Shown here piece by piece: positions 9,374-17,913 of a stretch of 64,000 nt of DNA. Within the stretch, counting starts at the first letter, position 1; every line of letters begins with the position of its first letter. The notes under the pieces are model-generated. The model worked only from the letters and a program-made list of their open reading frames with translations, did no database searches and had not been told where the DNA came from. The translations under genes and the position numbers were made by a program. Source of the stretch: Bog-532 sp965277615 (lineage in GTDB: Bacteria; Actinomycetota; Actinomycetes; Streptosporangiales; Streptosporangiaceae); NCBI GenBank assembly GCA_965277615.1, contig CBDIDG010000004.1, positions 434,001 to 498,000 on the forward strand, in the 5' to 3' direction.

Positions 9374-9473
9374 AGTCAGGGTCCGATCGTTACGGGGCCG
9401 TCGCCCCAAAAAGTACCAGTCCGGTCCGGGCGCACCCGGCGCTCGTTGGTCTTGACGACTGGCCAGCTTTCTC

Positions 9474-9509
9474 TTGACCATCGTCAAACAATGCCTTGAC
9501 AAGTGTCAA
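9474..9509. promoter_or_regulatory. Two tandem TetR-type operators
   Basis: Two copies of the palindrome TTGAC-N4-GTCAA, at 9474-9487 (spacer CATC) and 9496-9509 (spacer AAGT). Their centres are exactly 22 bp apart, about two helical turns. A further TTGAC half site is at 9452-9456. They sit in the 220-bp region between the divergent TetR gene and the SDR gene. The identical arms with different spacers, and the phasing, indicate binding of two TetR dimers on one DNA face. Assignment to this TetR is inferred. Confidence 0.75.
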
Positions 9510-9593
9510 GACGGGCGAGAAGGCTATGAGGCACGTCACACCCTGTTGCCCCGAGCTGACCTGCGGCGGCGTGGCCGCGGAAAGAGGTACCTG

Positions 9594-10397
9594 ATGAGCG
9601 TGTACGACCTGACCGGGCGAAAGGCGCTGGTGACCGGCGGGGCCCGCGGGCTCGGCGAAGGGATGGCGCAGGCGCTGGCCCGGGCCGGGGCGTCGGTGGT
9701 GATCGGCGACATCCGCGAGGACCTGGGCAAGACCTGCGCCGACTCGCTGCGGGCCGCCGGCGGCACGGCCGAGTTCGTGCAGCTGGACGTCACGTCGGAC
9801 GAAAGCTGGGAGCGGGCCATCCCCGAGGTCATCAGCTGCCTCGGCGGCCTGGACATCGTGGTCAACAACGCCGGGGTCGAGATCACCAGCCTGCTGGTGG
9901 ACCTGGACGCCGACGACGCCCGCCGGATGCTCGAGGTGAACGTGCTGGGCACGTCGCTGGGCATCAAGCACGGCTTCCGGGCCATGCGCCCGGGCGGCCC
10001 GGCGGGCCAGGGCGGCGCGATCGTCAACGTCGCGTCGGTGGCGGCGACGATCGCCTTCCCCGGCATCGCGATCTACTCCGCCACCAAGTCGGCGGTGGAC
10101 CGGCTGACCCGGGTGGCGGCGATGGAAGCGGGCAAGCTCGGCTACGGGGTCCGGGTCAACAGCGTCTACCCCGGCCTGGTGCCGACCGAGATGGGGGCCC
10201 AGCTGGCCAACGACGTGGCCTCCATCGGCCTGTTCGAGAGCACCGAGGCCGCGGTCGGCGCGGTGGTGGAGCTGACCCCGCTGGGGCGGCTGGGTGAGGT
10301 GGCCGACATGGCCGACGCGGTGGTGTTCCTGGCCTCGGACGGGGCCCGGTTCATCACCGGGGCGGGCCTGCCCATTGACGGTGGCATGGGCATGTAG
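9594..10397 (+). CDS. Short-chain dehydrogenase/reductase (SDR)
   Basis: A 267-residue classical SDR. The Rossmann motif TGGARGLG is near residues 14-21 and NNAG follows in the middle. The catalytic pair is Tyr161/Lys165 in YSATK, and the C-terminal motif GAGLPIDGGMGM closes the fold. The start ATG follows AAAGAGG by several bases. It should be an NAD(P)-dependent oxidoreductase for a hydroxyl/keto substrate. It is the first gene after the tandem TetR operators and is followed by an acyl-CoA ligase on the same strand, so a CoA-linked degradation route is likely. Confidence 0.93.
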   Translation: MSVYDLTGRKALVTGGARGLGEGMAQALARAGASVVIGDIREDLGKTCADSLRAAGGTAEFVQLDVTSDESWERAIPEVISCLGGLDIVVNNAGVEITSLLVDLDADDARRMLEVNVLGTSLGIKHGFRAMRPGGPAGQGGAIVNVASVAATIAFPGIAIYSATKSAVDRLTRVAAMEAGKLGYGVRVNSVYPGLVPTEMGAQLANDVASIGLFESTEAAVGAVVELTPLGRLGEVADMADAVVFLASDGARFITGAGLPIDGGMGM

Positions 10398-10417
10398 CAC
10401 GCCCGGACACGCAGCCT

Positions 10418-10445
10418 GGCCTGGGCTCGGAGGGGGGTCCAGGCC
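10418..10445 (+). terminator. Possible weak intrinsic hairpin after SDR
   Basis: GGCCTGG and CCAGGCC form a 7-bp inverted repeat with a 14-nt loop, 20 bp after the SDR stop. No T-run follows. It could be an actinomycete-type terminator or attenuator between the SDR and ligase genes, but the GC-rich context makes chance occurrence possible. Confidence 0.3.
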
Positions 10446-10525
10446 CGGACTGCGGCCCGCGCCGGTAGCAACGATGCCCAACCAGCGAAAAGGAATGAGC
10501 CCATGGCTTCGAGGGGCGCGGTGAC

Positions 10526-12139
10526 ATGCGGCTGACCGACTACCTGGACAAGGGCGCCTCGCTCGGGCCGGAGGCGCCCTGCCTGACCACGGCCGGGCAC
10601 ACCCTGTCCTACGGCCAGGTCCAGCAGCTGTCCCGGCAGATCGCCGGGGCGCTGGACCGCTCCGGCATCGCAGCCGGGGACAAGGTCGCGATCTTGTCGG
10701 CCAACGATCCGCTCGCGTTCAGCTGCGTGTTCGGGATCTCCCGGGCCGCGGCGGTGTGGTGCCCGGTCAACCCGCGCAACGAGGCGGCCGAGAACCGCGA
10801 CCTGCTCGACTTCTTCGACTGCCGGTGCCTGATCTTCCAGGCCGCCTTCGGGCTGCTGGTGGCCAAGATCCTGCCCGATCTGCCCAAGCTCACCACCCTG
10901 GTCTGCCTCGACGGCGACTTCCCGAACGCTACGCCGTTCCGGGAGTGGATCGGCGCCGAGGCTGCTGCACCCGGGCCGGCCGGACCTTTGGAACCCGGGC
11001 CGGCCGGCCCCGGACCCCACGACTCCGGAGCTCACGACTCCGGACCTCCCGGTTCCGGACCCGCTGACGACCTGATCATGCTGGTCGGCACGGGCGGAAC
11101 CACCGGGCGGCCCAAGGGGGTGATGCTGACCGCGGCCAACATCGAGACGATGTCCGCGCTGACGCTGATGAGCTACCCGTTCCAGCCCCGGCCGCGCTAC
11201 CTGGCGCTGGCGCCGCTGACCCACGCGGCCGGCGTGCTGTGCTTCCCCGTCCTGTCGCTCGGCGGCGAGATCGTGATCATGGGGAAACCGGACCTGACCG
11301 ACTTCCTCGCCCTGGTCGAACGGCACCGGATCACCCACACGTTCCTGCCGCCGACGCTGATCTACATGCTGCTGGACCACGCCGCGCTGGAGACCACCGA
11401 CACGACCAGCCTGCAGTGCCTGTGGTACGGCGCGGCCCCGATGTCGGCCAGCCGCCTGGAGGAGGCGCTGACCCGGCTGGGCCCGGTGCTGGGCCAGCTG
11501 TTCGGCCAGTCCGAGGCCCCGATGATGATCTCCACGCTGGCTCCGGCCGACCATTTCCGGGCCGACGGCTCGCTCGCGACCGAGCGGCTGTCCTCGGCCG
11601 GGCGGCCGACCCCGCTGACCACGGTCGCGATCATGGACGATGAGGGCCACCTGCTCGGCCACGGCCAGCGGGGCGAGATCGTGGCCCGCGGGTCACTGAT
11701 CATGGCGGGTTACTACAAGAACCCGGACGCCACGGCCGAGGCGTCCCGGTACGGCTGGCACCACACCGGGGACATCGGCTATCTCGACGAGGACAACTAC
11801 CTGTACATCGTCGACCGGGCCAAGGACATGATCATCACCGGCGGCTTCAACGTCTACTCGGCCGAGGTGGAGCAGGTCCTGCTGGCCCATCCGGCCGTGC
11901 AGGACTGCGCGGTGATCGGCCTGCCGGACGACAAGTGGGGCGAGCGCGTCACCGCCGTGGTGCAGCTACGGGCCGGGCAGGCCGTGACCTCGAAAGAGGT
12001 GTACAACTTCGTCAAGGAACGGCTGGGCAGCGTGAAGTCGCCCAAGCAGGTCGAGGTCTGGCCCGACCTGCCGCGCTCCAAGGTCGGCAAGATCCTCAAG
12101 ACCGAGGTCAAGGCCCAGCTCCAGGGCGAGGCCGGCTAG
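10526..12139 (+). CDS. Acyl-CoA synthetase (AMP-binding, ANL superfamily)
   Basis: A 537-residue adenylate-forming ligase. The phosphate-binding loop GTGGTTGRPKG lies near residue 188. Further motifs are LWYGAAPM, GWHHTGDIGYLDEDN and DRAKDMIITGGFNVYSAEVE, and the C-terminal catalytic lysine lies in SKVGKILKT. It would activate a carboxylic acid as acyl-AMP and transfer it to CoA. Just before the P-loop (about residues 148-180) is an unusual Pro/Gly/Ser/His-rich insert with repeated HDSG units, absent from typical relatives. It follows the SDR on the same strand. Confidence 0.93.
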   Translation: MRLTDYLDKGASLGPEAPCLTTAGHTLSYGQVQQLSRQIAGALDRSGIAAGDKVAILSANDPLAFSCVFGISRAAAVWCPVNPRNEAAENRDLLDFFDCRCLIFQAAFGLLVAKILPDLPKLTTLVCLDGDFPNATPFREWIGAEAAAPGPAGPLEPGPAGPGPHDSGAHDSGPPGSGPADDLIMLVGTGGTTGRPKGVMLTAANIETMSALTLMSYPFQPRPRYLALAPLTHAAGVLCFPVLSLGGEIVIMGKPDLTDFLALVERHRITHTFLPPTLIYMLLDHAALETTDTTSLQCLWYGAAPMSASRLEEALTRLGPVLGQLFGQSEAPMMISTLAPADHFRADGSLATERLSSAGRPTPLTTVAIMDDEGHLLGHGQRGEIVARGSLIMAGYYKNPDATAEASRYGWHHTGDIGYLDEDNYLYIVDRAKDMIITGGFNVYSAEVEQVLLAHPAVQDCAVIGLPDDKWGERVTAVVQLRAGQAVTSKEVYNFVKERLGSVKSPKQVEVWPDLPRSKVGKILKTEVKAQLQGEAG

Positions 12140-12152
12140 GGCCGGCCAGACG

Positions 12153-12572
12153 TCATCCCTGGTCTGGGCGGCGCCGCGCCGCTCGTTCGGCGGCGCTGCT
12201 CCCGACGCAGAACTCGTTACCTTCAGGATCGGCCAGGACGACCCAGCCGGGACCGCCGGGCTGGCGCCGGTCGGCCAGCAAGGTCGCCCCGAGCCGCACG
12301 GCCCGCTCGACCTCGGCGTCCCGCGCCGTGGCGGTGGGCCACAGGTCGAAGTGGACCCGGTTCTTGGCCGTCTTGCCCTCGGGCACGTGCAGGAACAGCA
12401 GGCCGGGTTGGCCGGGACGCCCGGCCACGAGGACCGAGTCGTCGGCGGGCATGTCCCCGGGCCGGATCTCGCGGTCGAGAAGGTGAGCCCAGAACGTCGC
12501 GAGCCGGTGCGGGTCGGACGCGTCGAAGGTGATCTCGTGGATCTCAAGGTGCGGGGATGCGGAGTCGGCCAT
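12153..12572 (-). CDS. VOC (glyoxalase-like) family protein
   Basis: A 139-residue protein starting MADSASPHLEIHEITFD. It contains two beta-alpha-beta-beta-beta modules: an N-terminal EITFDASDPHRLATFW, a central VHFDLWPTA and a terminal VVLADPEGNEFCVG. This is the actinobacterial Glyoxalase_6 pattern. Potential metal ligands are His and Glu in HFDLW and GNEFC. These proteins serve as small lyases, dioxygenases or resistance proteins, so the substrate cannot be given. It ends 14 bp from the convergent acyl-CoA synthetase gene. Confidence 0.88.
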   Translation of the reverse strand: MADSASPHLEIHEITFDASDPHRLATFWAHLLDREIRPGDMPADDSVLVAGRPGQPGLLFLHVPEGKTAKNRVHFDLWPTATARDAEVERAVRLGATLLADRRQPGGPGWVVLADPEGNEFCVGSSAAERAARRRPDQG

Positions 12573-12636
12573 GGTGACAGAGTCGCACGCGGGGCCGAGG
12601 TCGCGGCCCCGCGGCGGACCGGGCCAGGGCGGCCGG

Positions 12637-14076
12637 TTAGCTGCCCGGCAGGAGCAGCAGCTTGGCGCCGTAACCCGCCTCGGTGGGTGCGCCGGGCAGC
12701 AACTGCTGCTGCAGGGCATCGACGGGCGTGATCGGGTTGGGGGCCAGCTGGCAGAGCCGGGCCACGGTGCCAGCGATCTGCGGCGCGGAGAACGACGTCC
12801 CGCTCCAGATGGCCCAGGCGTTCGGCCCGAACTTCTGGCTGGTGTCGTTGGCATCGTCCTCGATGCCCGGGACGAAGGTCGAGGCGATGCCGACGCCGAC
12901 GGCCGAGCAGGTCACCCAGTCTCCGAAGCTGGACCAGTCCGCGGGGGTGAGGTCCGCCTGCAGCGCGGCCACGCCGATCACTGCGGGGATGGCCGCGGGG
13001 TACATCGGCACGTCCGTGCCGTTGTTGCCCGCGCTGGCCACGATGAGCACCTCCGGGTGCTCGTCCTGCACGGTCTGCACCGCGGTGAGGAGAGCGGCCG
13101 GCGCCTCGTCCGCCACGCCCGGGGTGGCCATGGACAGGCTGATGATGTTCGCGCCGTCGCGCGCGGCCTGGATGATCGCGTTGCCGATGTCCTGGACGGT
13201 CGCCATCCCGTCCGTGTCCGCCTTCTTGTAGACCACGATCGTGGCCTGGGGCGCGACCTGCTGCAGGACCCCGCACACGAACGTGCCGTGACCGGCGCTG
13301 GCGTCGAGGATGCCGTCGGCCGGAAGGACGTCGAGCGGATCCTCGTTCAGGGGCGTCTCGGCGATCGTGGCCAGCCAGCCGTCGGTCCGGTCCTCGCGGT
13401 TGATGCCGGTGTCGATGACCGCGACGGTGATCGGGCGGAAGATCTGCTCGGTACCGAACTGGGCGGGCGGAAAGGCCGGGTCAGCCGCGGTCAGCTCGGG
13501 AGTGTCCTTGTCCTTGACCGTGTGACCGGTCACGCAGACGTAGTTCAGGTCCACGTCGGCGCCGGTTTCTTCCCGGACCTGGTTGCGGTTCTGGACCAGC
13601 TCGGCCCCGTCCTTGCCGCGGCTGAGGAACGTGCGGAACGGCAGCGGTCCCTGGGGCTCGTCATGAAGCTTCCGCGGCTGGTAACCCAGGTCGTTCAATT
13701 TTCTGACGGCCTGGTCATAGGCGGTGGGGTCACAGCCCGGGTCACCGCCGGTGCGGGTGTCGTCGTGCTCGGCGCCGGGCGCCGGGCCGGCCGGGTCCCG
13801 GAGCAGCAGCTGGTCCCGGGCCACCAGGATCGGGTGCTGCTCGCCGGACTGATCGGGCCAGATCACGTCGATCAGCACCGGCGGATCGCCCGGGCCGGAC
13901 TGCAGCTGCTCGCGGACGGCCTGGAGGCGGCGGATCATGTCGTCGGCCCGGCGCGGATTGGTGTTGGACTCGGTGAGGGCCTGGGATTGCGCAGCCGCGA
14001 TACGCCCGTCGCTGCGGCGCTGAGTTTCGGAACGAAAATCCGGATAGAGGGGGCCGGGGGTGCCGTCAGTGGTCAT
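12637..14076 (-). CDS. Cytosolic S8 family serine peptidase (subtilisin-like)
   Basis: A 479-residue protein with strong RBS AAGGAGAA before its ATG. The catalytic triad is intact: Asp222 in AVIDTGIN, His263 in AGHGTFVCGV and Ser428 in SGTSFSAP, with oxyanion Asn351 in SAGNNG. No signal peptide is present. An N-terminal region of about 215 residues is charged and helical, including RRADDMIRRLQAVREQL, and may be a pro- or recognition domain. It is divergent from the CHAT-domain protein with only 74 bp between starts, so the two are probably co-expressed. A processing partnership between the two proteases is inferred. Confidence 0.9.
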   Translation of the reverse strand: MTTDGTPGPLYPDFRSETQRRSDGRIAAAQSQALTESNTNPRRADDMIRRLQAVREQLQSGPGDPPVLIDVIWPDQSGEQHPILVARDQLLLRDPAGPAPGAEHDDTRTGGDPGCDPTAYDQAVRKLNDLGYQPRKLHDEPQGPLPFRTFLSRGKDGAELVQNRNQVREETGADVDLNYVCVTGHTVKDKDTPELTAADPAFPPAQFGTEQIFRPITVAVIDTGINREDRTDGWLATIAETPLNEDPLDVLPADGILDASAGHGTFVCGVLQQVAPQATIVVYKKADTDGMATVQDIGNAIIQAARDGANIISLSMATPGVADEAPAALLTAVQTVQDEHPEVLIVASAGNNGTDVPMYPAAIPAVIGVAALQADLTPADWSSFGDWVTCSAVGVGIASTFVPGIEDDANDTSQKFGPNAWAIWSGTSFSAPQIAGTVARLCQLAPNPITPVDALQQQLLPGAPTEAGYGAKLLLLPGS

Positions 14077-14150
14077 AGCGGAATTCTCCTTGGCGTCCGT
14101 AACGGCTACGATTGTGCTGCTTGGCGGCCGACCAGATCGGGCCTGCAACC
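14077..14150. promoter_or_regulatory. Shared divergent promoter region of S8 peptidase and CHAT gene
   Basis: Only 74 bp separate the two start codons. On the plus strand TACGAT (14107-14112) is a fair -10 candidate, placed about 38 bp before the CHAT ATG. The S8 side carries the AAGGAGAA ribosome site. The tightness of the region means both genes must share regulatory DNA. I saw no long inverted repeat here. Confidence 0.4.
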
Positions 14151-16757
14151 ATGGATGCTCAGTCCGACTATCTCGTGCCGGAAGCCGAAGCGGCATATGG
14201 CGGAGTAGTCAGGGACCCCGCTAGATACACCGCCAGGATCCCTATCTTGATCGCGCAGGCCCGCGCGGCTCACGACACCGAGGCACTGGTGGTCGCGCTG
14301 CGGGCTCAGGCGTGGGCTCAGCATGTGGTCCTGGACAACCAGGGCGCGAAGAAGACGCTCGACCAGGCGGCGCGGCTGGCTCGCCGGGAGGGACTCGGCC
14401 ACCGCCTGGGCGACGTGCTGGTCACCCGCGCGGTCGCGCTGCACGAGCTGGGCCGGCGGGCCGCGGCCCGGCGCGATCTGGACCGCGCTGAGCTGCTGGT
14501 CCGCGACGAGCGGCGACCGGAGATCGGCCTGCAGCAGGCGCTCCTGGAGCACAACGCCGGGCGGAACCGGGACGCCGCCGCGCTGTACCAGCGGGTGCTG
14601 GCCGACCCGCTCTGCCCGCCGGACGTGTGGATCAAGGCGGCCAACAACCTGTCCGTGGCCTACACCGAGCTGGGCCGGCCGCAGGCCGCGCTCGACCTGC
14701 TGGAGCAGGCCGCCGCGCGGGCCCGGGAGCAGAGCCCGCTGCTGGTGGCCATCGTCACCAACAGCCAGGCGTGGTCCAGCTTCCACGCCGGCGAGGTGGT
14801 GGCCAGCCTGCGCCTGTTCGAGCAGGCGGCCGGGCTGTACGTGGCCGCCGGGATGCCACTCGGCGAGCACTACCTGGACTACGCCGACGTCCTGGTCGAC
14901 CTGCGGCTGCTGGATGAGGCGCTCACGGTGGCCCGCTCGGCGGCGGACGAATTCGAGTCCCACGGGGCCCGGCTGATGGCGGCGCAGGCCCGGCTGCGGT
15001 GCGCTCAGCTGGCGCTGCTGCTCGGGGACCGCGCGGTAGCCGGCGCCGACGCCGACGCTGCGCTGGCCGAGTTCCGCCGCCAGCGGCGGACCGCGTGGAC
15101 GGCGCGGGCGACGGTCGTCGCGGTCGAAGTGGCCGCGGCCGGGACCGAGCGCCAGCCCGATGAGGTCCGCCGGCTGGGCCGGGCGGCGGGCATGTTGCAG
15201 CGGCACGGCCTGCGGCCCGAGGCGGTCGGGGCCCACCTGGCGGCGGGGCGGGCGGCGCTGGCGGCGGCCGAAACGCGGACGGCCCGGCAGCACTTCCGGT
15301 CGGCCGGGGAACTGGCCCGGGGCCAGGCGTTGCTGGTGCGGCTGCGGGGCCGGCTGGCCCAGGCCCTGGACGCCAGCACCAGCCCGCAGCCCGGCCCGGT
15401 GCTGCGGCACTGCCGGACCGGCCTGACCGACCTGGCCCGGCACCGCGCCGCGCTGCCCTCGATGGAGCTGCGCATGCTGGCCTCGGGCCACGGGGCCGAG
15501 CTGGGTGAGCTGGGCCTGCGGGAACTGCGCCGGGGTGCGCCCGCGGCCCGGGTATTCACCTGGATGGAGCTGACCCGGGCCGCCTCGCTGCTGAGCGTCG
15601 AGCCACCGGTCGCGGCGGTGCAGGAGGACCTCAACGCGCTGCGCGTGCTCGACCAGGAGCTGCGGACGGCGCGGCGCGAGGCCGACCAGGCGCCGGCCGA
15701 ACTGCTGGCCCGCCGGGCCCGGCTGGAGACCCGGATCCGGCGGGCGGCCTGGACCGGGCCGCAGAACCGGTCGGCCCAGGCCGAGCTGGCGGGCAGCGGC
15801 GAGCTGCGGTCGCTGCTCGGCGGCCGGTACCTGGCCGAGTACGCCACCGCCGGGGACCAGCTGGTCGCGGTGGTCATCGGCCCTCACGGGATCCAGCTGG
15901 TCGAGCTGGGGCCGGCCCAGCCGGTGTACCAGGCGACCGACCTGCTGCTGTTCTCGCTGCGGCGGCTGCTCCGGCGCGGCCACAACGCCCAGGCCCGGGA
16001 GAGCGCGGAGTTCCACCGGGCCGCCCTGCGCCGCGCGCTGGTGACGCCGCTCGGGGTCGGGGACGGCGACCCGCTGGTCATCGTGCCCTCGGGCCGGCTG
16101 CACCGGGTGCCCTGGCCCGGGCTGCACCCGGCCGAGACCTGCGTCGTGCCGTCGGCCACGTTCTGGGCCCGCAGCCGCCGGGCCGCCCGGCCGGCCGATG
16201 CGGGGCGGCTGGCTCTGGTCGCGGGCCCGGACCTGCCGGGGGCGCTGGCCGAGGTGCAGGAGATCCACCGGACGTGCCGGGAGGCTGGCCTGCTGCTGCC
16301 CCCGGACAGCAACGTGCAGGCGACGCTGAAGCTGATCTCCGGCGTCGACCTGGCCCACCTGGCCTGCCACGGCCTGTTCCGCTCGGACAACCCGTTGTTC
16401 TCCTCGCTGCTGCTCAGCGACGGCCCGCTGACCCTGTACGAGGTGCTCAACGCGGGCGGCGTGCCACGCCGGGTGGTGCTGGCCGCCTGCGACGTGGGCG
16501 CGGAGTACCGGTACGCGGGCGGTGAGGTGCTCGGCTTCGTCAGCGCGCTGATGGCCCGCGGGACGGCCGGGGTGGTCACCTCGGCGATCCCGCTGCCCGA
16601 CGGGGCCAGCGTGCCGCTGATGACCAGCCTGCACCGGAAGGTCACGGCGGGCACGTCGATGGCGCAGGCGCTGTGGGAGGCCCGCACCACCGCCGACCTG
16701 GAGCGGGCGGAGGACTACGTGGCGTGGTCCGGCGTCACCGCCTACGGCGCGGCCTGA
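14151..16757 (+). CDS. CHAT-domain protein with N-terminal TPR-like repeats
   Basis: 868 residues from the ATG reading MDAQSDYLVPE; upstream in-frame TTG codons are less likely. The first about 500 residues are alpha-helical repeats rich in Ala/Leu/Arg, with TPR-like units such as NNLSVAYTELGRPQAALDLLEQA. The C-terminal third is a CHAT (caspase-HetF-associated) domain with the dyad His740 in HLACHGLF and Cys780 in VLAACDVG, so it should be an active cysteine protease. It is divergent from a cytosolic subtilisin. TPR-CHAT proteins are known protease effectors, for example the Craspase CHAT component and activators of bacterial gasdermins. A defence or signalling role here is inferred. Confidence 0.92.
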   Translation: MDAQSDYLVPEAEAAYGGVVRDPARYTARIPILIAQARAAHDTEALVVALRAQAWAQHVVLDNQGAKKTLDQAARLARREGLGHRLGDVLVTRAVALHELGRRAAARRDLDRAELLVRDERRPEIGLQQALLEHNAGRNRDAAALYQRVLADPLCPPDVWIKAANNLSVAYTELGRPQAALDLLEQAAARAREQSPLLVAIVTNSQAWSSFHAGEVVASLRLFEQAAGLYVAAGMPLGEHYLDYADVLVDLRLLDEALTVARSAADEFESHGARLMAAQARLRCAQLALLLGDRAVAGADADAALAEFRRQRRTAWTARATVVAVEVAAAGTERQPDEVRRLGRAAGMLQRHGLRPEAVGAHLAAGRAALAAAETRTARQHFRSAGELARGQALLVRLRGRLAQALDASTSPQPGPVLRHCRTGLTDLARHRAALPSMELRMLASGHGAELGELGLRELRRGAPAARVFTWMELTRAASLLSVEPPVAAVQEDLNALRVLDQELRTARREADQAPAELLARRARLETRIRRAAWTGPQNRSAQAELAGSGELRSLLGGRYLAEYATAGDQLVAVVIGPHGIQLVELGPAQPVYQATDLLLFSLRRLLRRGHNAQARESAEFHRAALRRALVTPLGVGDGDPLVIVPSGRLHRVPWPGLHPAETCVVPSATFWARSRRAARPADAGRLALVAGPDLPGALAEVQEIHRTCREAGLLLPPDSNVQATLKLISGVDLAHLACHGLFRSDNPLFSSLLLSDGPLTLYEVLNAGGVPRRVVLAACDVGAEYRYAGGEVLGFVSALMARGTAGVVTSAIPLPDGASVPLMTSLHRKVTAGTSMAQALWEARTTADLERAEDYVAWSGVTAYGAA

Positions 16758-16788
16758 GCGGCGCAGCGCCGCACGCTCGGGTAACCAA

Positions 16789-16864
16789 GTGCGATTCGCA
16801 CCCTTATTAATAATATTAAAAGGTTATTCTGTGGTCGGTGGCGCTAAAATGCGTGCGATTCGCA
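16789..16864. promoter_or_regulatory. Duplicated 12-bp palindromic site around an AT-rich promoter
   Basis: GTGCGATTCGCA occurs at 16789-16800 and again at 16853-16864. Its core TGCGATTCGCA is a perfect palindrome about the central T. The 52 bp between them are strongly AT-rich (ATTAATAATATTAAAAGG), very unlike the surroundings, and probably hold the promoter of the cupin gene that starts 33 bp after the second copy. Looping or cooperative repression by a dimeric regulator, possibly the MarR two genes downstream, is inferred. Confidence 0.6.
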
Positions 16865-16896
16865 TACTCTTTCCTGGTTAGGGTAGCTGGCGGGTA

Positions 16897-17376
16897 ATGA
16901 CCAACTTCACCACGACCGGACTGATGGTGGCCGGGCCCGGCCAGGGCGAGCCGCGATGGATCGGCAGCAGCCGGATCACGATCAAGGCGACGGCCGGCCA
17001 GACGCACGGTGGCTTCGGGCTGATCGTTTCCGAGGTCACGCGGGACGCCTCCTCCCCGATGCACATCCACCACACGGCCGACGAGTCGATGTGGGTGCTG
17101 TCCGGGCTGGTCCGGGTGCGCTGCGGCGAGGACGAGTTCCGGCTGGCGGCGGGGGCGTTCGCGTTCCTGCCGCGGGGCGTGCCGCACACGTTCATCGCCG
17201 AGGAGGACACGACCATGCTCGGGCTGGTCAGCCCGGGCGGCACCGAGGCGTTCTTCGCCGAAGGCGGGCCGGTCGCGATCACGGCCACCCCTCCCCCGCC
17301 CGACCTGGAGCGGCTCCAGCGGGCCGCGGAGCGGAACCAGTGCGAGTTCGTCGGGCCGCCGCTGTCACCGGCCTGA
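16897..17376 (+). CDS. Cupin-domain protein
   Basis: A 159-residue single-domain cupin. Motif 1 is PMHIHHTADESMWVLSG, supplying HxH and Glu metal ligands, and motif 2 is FLPRGVPHTF, supplying the last His. This is a complete set for a mononuclear metal site. Close families include quercetin dioxygenase-like and small-molecule-sensing cupins, so enzyme versus binding function is open. It is followed within 30 bp by a MarR gene and an LLM oxidoreductase on the same strand, suggesting a small inducible oxidative operon behind the duplicated palindrome. Confidence 0.88.
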   Translation: MTNFTTTGLMVAGPGQGEPRWIGSSRITIKATAGQTHGGFGLIVSEVTRDASSPMHIHHTADESMWVLSGLVRVRCGEDEFRLAAGAFAFLPRGVPHTFIAEEDTTMLGLVSPGGTEAFFAEGGPVAITATPPPPDLERLQRAAERNQCEFVGPPLSPA

Positions 17377-17403
17377 GCGGCCGGCCAACTTAGACTGGCG
17401 GCC

Positions 17404-17913
17404 ATGGAGGACGACGTCGCTGCGGCCCTCACCAGCCTGCTCAACCGGCTGATGCTGCCGGCCAACCGGGGGGCCCTGTGCGCTCCGGTCATCGCGGTGG
17501 CCCCGGACGGAGTCGACACCCAGACCTACCCGGTGCTGAACACGCTGGCGACGGTGGGACCAGTCACGGTGGCCCGGCTGGCCGAGCAGGTGGGCATCGA
17601 CCGCTCGGGCACCAGCCGGTACGCCGATCGCCTCCAGGAAGCCGGGCTGATCAAGCGCACGACGGATCCGCTCGACCGGCGCGCGACCCTGCTGTCCCTC
17701 ACGCCCAAGGGCGCGCGGGTGATCAGCAAGCTCAACGCCACGCTGACCGATCACCTGCGCGCCCTGACCGCGGCCTGGCCGCAGGGTTCGGTCGGGGCGC
17801 TGGCCGACGGGCTGGCCCTGCTGCTCGACGGCCCGGCCACGCCAGCGGCGCGGCTGGGGACGGCCCCGGGGGTCAGCCGCCGGTTAGGGCGTCCGGCATA
17901 CTGCCGGTCATGA
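17404..17913 (+). CDS. MarR family transcriptional regulator
   Basis: A 169-residue winged-helix regulator. The HTH segment is VTVARLAEQVGIDRSGTSRY, followed by the wing DPLDRRATLLSLTPKG, both typical of MarR. The TGA stop overlaps the ATG of the following LLM oxidoreductase (ATGA), showing translational coupling. Cupin, MarR and LLM oxidoreductase form one transcription unit. The C-terminal 25 residues after PATPAARLG are Arg/Gly-rich and probably disordered. Confidence 0.9.
   Translation: MEDDVAAALTSLLNRLMLPANRGALCAPVIAVAPDGVDTQTYPVLNTLATVGPVTVARLAEQVGIDRSGTSRYADRLQEAGLIKRTTDPLDRRATLLSLTPKGARVISKLNATLTDHLRALTAAWPQGSVGALADGLALLLDGPATPAARLGTAPGVSRRLGRPAYCRS

Noticed and set aside
14106..16634. 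Open frame of about 840 codons on the minus strand
   Set aside because: Antisense of the CHAT gene; composition is Gly/Arg/Gln-rich without domains, while the plus frame has the His/Cys dyad.
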